Shown: piece after piece, positions 59,685 through 64,000 of the stretch
Layout of the letters: each line of letters begins with the position of its first letter
How positions within the stretch are numbered: the first letter of the stretch is position 1
NCBI GenBank assembly: GCA_008330645.1
Contig: VLTN01000086.1
Span: 33,568-97,567, forward strand
Length of the DNA stretch: 64,000 bases
Source of the DNA: Cafeteria roenbergensis
Taxonomy: Eukaryota; Sar; Bigyra; Bicosoecida; Cafeteriaceae
Reading direction: 5' to 3'
Notes under the pieces: model-generated
Told to the model about the DNA's origin: nothing
What the model saw: the letters and a program-made list of their open reading frames with translations, nothing else
Database searches by the model: none
Position numbers and translations under genes: made by a program

Positions 59685-59715
59685 CCAGAGGCGCCGCCCA
59701 CAACGATGGAGGAGC
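59685..59715 (-). other. Frame change 2 in the REJ gene
   Basis: Upstream SDVDAGSSIVVGG must connect to downstream LWCAFTGSNGVGVAMTAAQ. One base is missing near GGGCGGCGCCTC. No splice-like borders are seen. Confidence 0.7.
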
Positions 59716-61674
59716 CGGCATCCACGTCGGAGCCGGTGGCGCGGTTCACGAAGCGGGTGGACGACATGCCGATGCCGGCGTCGCACACGTAGCCCTCGCC
59801 GCAATCGGCGTTGGTCGAGCACGGGTACGCCTGCGGCCAGTAGGTCACGGGCGAGGCGGCCGCCACGCCAGCCACCGATGTGGCAGCGTCCACGGCGCGC
59901 TTGCCGCGCATCGCCTCCGGGACGGCGGCGGGCAGGCTCTGGCCGGCGTCCGCTGCGGCGGCCATGGCGGCGTCGACCCCCACGAGGGCGGCGGAGAACT
60001 CCAGCAGGCCCGACGTGGAGCCCACGCAGAGGCCGTTGCCCGTGTTGCTGGCGAGCGTCAGGGTGACGGCGCCGCGCGGCTGGGCCGTGAGCTCGAGGCC
60101 GACGCGGGCAGAGGTGGCGGCGGCAGCCACCACGCCGGACAGCGCCGCAGAGTCAGCCTCGGCCACCTGGGCGCCCTCGAGGAGCGCGGGCTGCGCCGGC
60201 GCGACGACCACCGCGGCGGACGCGGCGTTGGTGGCGGAGCGCAGGCGGAGGCCGGCGGCGGTGTCGAGCGCCACGGACATGGCCTGGCCCGGGCGCACCG
60301 TGCGCAGGAAGGACTCCACGCGGCACGTGCTGCTGCCGGATGCGGGCACCAGCGGCTGCCCGAGGGCGGCCAGGAAGGGCGTGGCGGCGCCGGCGCGCGT
60401 GGCGGCGGACGAGGTGGACGCGAAGGCGCCGGCCACGGTCACGGAGCCGGCGGAGACGGCGGCGGTGGTGGGTGCCGAGAGCGTTGCTCCGCTGGACAGG
60501 CGGCCGGCGGCAGCTGCGGTGGCGTTGCTGACGAACAGCGCGGCGGTGCGCTGCGCCGACACCACGGACGAGCTGATGGTGGCCGATGCAGAGCCGGCGA
60601 GCGTGAAGGAGGCGGTGCCGCGGGCCATGGTGGCGAGCGACGCGCAGGCCACGGGCACGTCGGACTCGTACACGGCGGCGAAGCGGGTCTTGTTGGCCGC
60701 CGTGTCGGCGCTGGCGTCGCCGCCGCTGATGGCAGCGGTGGCCACGGCGGCGGAGGAGCCGGAAACAAGCACGAGGGCGCCGAGCGGCTCCACCATGCGG
60801 TCGAGGCGGTCCACCAGCAGCGACGAGAAGGCCAGGCCGGAGGCGCGGCCGGACACGGCGGGCAGGGCGGCCGATGCCGGGAGGGTGACCTGACCGGCGA
60901 TGCTGAGGCGGCGGGCGGCGTCCGCGTCCTGGGCCTCGGAGGACGTGCCGGCGGCGGGCAGGCCGCTGAAGCGCGCGTCGGCGGTGGCCCAGGCGGAGGC
61001 GTTGGCAAACATGGGGTGGGCAGTGTCCACGCCGGTCACCAGGGCGCCGATGGCCTGGGAGCCCGCAGCGTCGACGATGGCGCCGGTAGACAAGCTGGCG
61101 AGGCGCGCCGAGCCGGTCACGGACAGGCGGCCCACGATGGAGCTGGTGATGGCGGCGCCGAAGCGGTCCACAGCGCCAGCGACGCGCGTGACGTTGCCGA
61201 GCTGCAGGATGTTCTTGGCCGCGCCCACAGCGCTGGCGCGCGCGCGGGCGGCGAAGGAGGAGGTGAAGCTGAGGGCTCCCACGGGCTTGGCGGTGGCGGT
61301 GTCCGAGAGATGCCAGAGGTAGCCGCGGTAGAGCGCCTCCAGGGCCACGCGGTAGTCGGCCTGGGCGGCGGGCACGGCGGCCACAAGGCGGGCCGATGCG
61401 CGAGCCATGACGTCGAGCACGGTCACGGCCGGCGCGTTGGCGCTGGTGGTGGACGCGAAGATGGACAGCGTCGTGTTCACGCGCGTGAGGTAGACGCGCG
61501 CGTCGTGGGGGGACATGGCGGACACCTGCTGCTGGCTCGAGGCCAGGTCGAGGGCGCGGGTCACGTCGGCAGCGAGGCTGGTCAGGTCCGAGGACAGCGT
61601 GGCGCTCTGGCCCTGCTGCAGCGCGCGGTCCAGCAGGGCGCGGATGGAGGCCGCCACGCTCTGGGTGGTCTCGA

Positions 61675-61700
61675 GCGCGCGGGGCCGCGGCGCGAAGGCT
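61675..61700 (-). other. Frame change 3 in the REJ gene
   Basis: Upstream SSRRSLRAAAPR connects to downstream PRALETTQSVAASIRALL after one surplus base in the CCGCGGCCCCGCGC stretch of the coding strand. Confidence 0.7.
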
Positions 61701-64000
61701 GCGGCGGGAGGAGGCGCGCAGAGCCGGGCTGGACTTGCCCTCGGTCAGCTGAGCGAGCACGCGAGAGAGAGGGGCCGACGCACCGCCTGTCACAGAGGAG
61801 ACAGCTCCGGCACCCGCTAGGGTCTGCCTGTAGTCGCCATCGCCGGCCAGGTTCTGCATGCTGGCGAGCAGGTCTGCCTGGGTGCCGGTGTAGGCACCCA
61901 CCGTGAGGCTGGTCCACGCGTATCCGCGGGTGAAGAAGCTGGTCTCCACCTCCACGATGATGACCACGTCGCCCGCGGGCATCACCTGCGTGGTCAGCGA
62001 TGAGGTCGAGGCGGGCACCTCGGCGAACACGGAAGCGCCCTCGAGCGACTTGACTGCCTGGGCAAACGCGGAGGTCTCGTCCTCGGACAGCCAAGAGGCG
62101 GCCACGTCAGCGGGCGCCGTCGCGCGGCTGAGGATGTAGAAGGTGAAGGACTCGATGTTGCTGGCGCCCCACCCGCCGGTGCTCACGACGTAGGGCGAGA
62201 ACGCAGTGGCGGCGCTGGCGTCCGCGGCCTCCACCTCCACGTAGCCGCCAGCGGGCTCCGGCGCGGTCATGAAGGAGGTGCACGCCTTGCGCGAGCCGGT
62301 GGCGTCCGTGGCCGTGACGCAGAACTCGTAGGTGGACGACGGGAGCAGCGTGTCGCCGCGCACGATGAGCGTGGAGGACAGCGGGCTGGAGGCGAAGAGC
62401 TCGTCGGCCATGTCCGGGTCGGTGAAGGCGCCGGCCGGCAGCGGGGGGCCGCCCTCCTGCGTCCACTGCAGCTCGAGCGAGCCCTCGTCCAGGGAGCTCA
62501 CTACCGCATCGAGGAACACGGAGTCCTGCTCGCTCACCACGGACAGCTGTCCGCCGAGGATGCCGGCGTCGTCGATGGTCTCCGGCTCCTGCACCAGCAC
62601 CTCGGGGCCCGCTCCGGACACCGCCTGCACGGTCTGGGTGGACACGCTGGAGCGCGAGCCCTTGGTGTAGGTCACGGTGAAGCGGTACGTGTAGCCGGCC
62701 GAGAGAGACAGGGCCGGGAGCGTGACGGCGCCCACGGTGGCGGCGCCCACAGTGGTGCCTGCGGGGCCGCAGTCAGCAACGGCGGCCAGGCCGGCGGCGC
62801 TGTTGGCAGCCGAATCGGGCTGGCACGACCAGGAGAAGGTGGCCGCCACGCCCGAGAGCGCAGACGGGTCTGAGGAGGCCGAGGCGTCGAGGGTGAGCGC
62901 CACGTCCACGGGGGCCTGCTTGAAGGAGCCGCCAGCGATGCTGGAGCGCAGGGCGTCGAGCTGGGGCGCGACCTCGATGTCGGCCGAGGCCACGGCAGCG
63001 GGGTTGCTGATGAGCTGGGCGAAGACGCGCACAGTGTACTTGAGGCCCGGGCGTGAGCGCCTTGCCGGGCACACGATGAAGGGCAGCGGCGAGGTGTCGA
63101 ACTGGCGCGCGCTGGCGCCGGGCGGGGCACGAGACGGCCGCCGCTTTGGGTGGCGGCGTCCGCTGACGCATCGAAGGAGGTGAACAGGCTGCCGCCGCCG
63201 AGCAGCTGGGACGGCACGTCGGTGGCCATGGGCGAGGGCGGAGGCGTCGAAGAAGAAGAAGCGCATGGTGGCGGAGCCGCCGTTGAAGTTGGTCACGGTC
63301 ACCTGAGGGTCACGGTGTACCCGTCGGTGATGGCGGATGCGTTGGCGAGGGCGATGTCGCGCAGGACACGGCCGAGTCCCCGGCATTGCGGGGCGTCGAG
63401 CACCGTCTTGAGGCCAGCGGCATGCGCGGCCGCAGTGGACGTCTGGCGCGAGTCGCGGTGTTGACCACGGACACGATGCTCCACTGGCACGGAGCGGGCG
63501 GTTCCCGCCGCCAGCCTCGCGGACGGATGACGGTGAGCTTGTCGCAGCGGCCGATGGTGCGGGAGCCGGCCAATGTCAGCAACCGGCAAAATGCCGTTCG
63601 CTGCAGCCGCCACGTGACGACGCCGGCATATGGAGCTTGAGGGCGGGCGGCGCTCGATGCCATGACCTTGCCGGGCCACCAGCGCGATGGAGTGGCTCGG
63701 GCAGCACGGTGGCGCGCGACCGAAGCGCACTGCAGCTTGCGGCGCGACTGCCACTGGCACGAGCTGCCGGCGCCGAAGAGCGTGGCGACGGCGCTGCGGC
63801 GGGCGGCGATGGCAGGCACACTGCACTGGGTCGCAGTGTCTGCCAGGGCGGCCACCGGGCTGAGGAGCTCCGAGCAAGCGAAGGCGCCTCCTGCGCTGCC
63901 GCCAGCGTTGGTGTCGCGGTCGAAGGTGAGGGTCAGGGGAGGTGAGCTCGTTGTCGAACTGGGCCGACGACAGCACCGGCGGTGCCGTGAAGGCGTCCTC

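Larger units (their letters stand above)
55358..64000 (-). pseudogene. REJ-domain, Calx-beta-like, single-pass membrane protein; frame broken, 5' end beyond window
   Basis: One gene spread over several minus-strand frames. From the right edge: a Cys-containing ectodomain; a PKD/REJ-type module (about 61700-63050; LTLDASASSDPS, YTYRFTVTYTKGS, TYEFCVTATDATGS, GGWGASNIESFTFYI); a long Ala/Ser-rich region with a small Cys cluster (CSTNADCGEGYVCD, about 59800); repeated Calx-beta or cadherin-like beta modules (about 56650-59100; VTDDDVAGVTV, FVEDNDASG, ANWNVAQNVRVTA); a Ser/Thr/Pro stalk (about 56000-56260); a TM helix (about 55418-55486; AAFALAGLAIAAMLLMAAAL); and a 19-residue cytoplasmic tail ending ATARV. 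REJ modules occur in sperm egg-jelly receptors and polycystin-1. No GPS, PLAT or channel segment is visible here. Frame changes near 56600, 59700 and 61690, and at least ten between 63060 and 63940, mean either decay or local indel errors; I cannot tell which. Confidence 0.7.

Noticed and set aside
56505-59792. Plus-strand open frame of 1095 codons opposite the REJ gene
   Set aside because: Its peptide is Gly/His/Arg/Ala nonsense of the kind produced antisense to GC-rich Ala/Val/Ser codons, while the minus strand shows real domain motifs.
1-64000. tRNA, rRNA, prokaryotic operon signals, IS elements or virus-derived genes
   Set aside because: I looked for cloverleaf-like motifs, transposase or capsid-type signatures and terminal repeats and saw none I could support.

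Overview
The window reads as nuclear DNA of a very GC-rich, gene-dense, intron-poor flagellated protist. The evidence is eukaryotic: two kinesin motors, IQ and LRR proteins, giant coiled coils, a REJ-type receptor, CLU/kinesin-light-chain-type TPR proteins, and one clear spliceosomal intron (GTGAGT...CAG) inside a phosphohistidine phosphatase gene. Very long intact reading frames (up to 11.3 kb) and mostly short intergenic gaps suit a lineage such as bicosoecid stramenopiles (Cafeteria-like). That placement is an inference; the sequence alone does not fix it.

Layout: (1) 64-11379 (+), giant LRR + IQ-motif protein; (2) 11937-15695 and 16781-21082 (-), tandem paralogues with a CLU-like N-terminal half and 10 or 14 near-identical 42-residue TPRs; (3) 21709-25590 (+), Ala/Glu-rich coiled coil; (4) 26065-about 32502 (-), a second giant coiled coil with an unresolved N-terminus next to a 16-base C homopolymer; (5) 32999-42622 (+), giant kinesin with a roughly 270-residue insertion in motor loop 12; (6) 42812-43523 (+), PHPT1-like protein histidine phosphatase in two exons; (7) 43784-44329 (-), small possible two-TM protein; (8) 45276-53486 (-), giant kinesin with a downstream FHA-like domain; (9) 53903-55156 (+), unknown basic protein; (10) 55358 to the right edge (-), REJ-domain, single-pass membrane protein whose frame is broken three times in most of its length and at least ten times in the last 900 bases.

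Many products look cytoskeletal or ciliary (motors, coiled coils, possible calmodulin-binding IQ arrays, KLC-type TPRs). I see no evidence that they form one operated unit; each has its own promoter space. PHPT1 lies only 189 bases behind the kinesin stop.

The most unusual signal is below gene level. Two short words, GGCAGAGCC and GCGAAACCGC, recur through the large genes on both strands and in all reading frames. They also occur fused as one 19-bp element, present in both orientations inside the first gene. No amino-acid repeat explains this.
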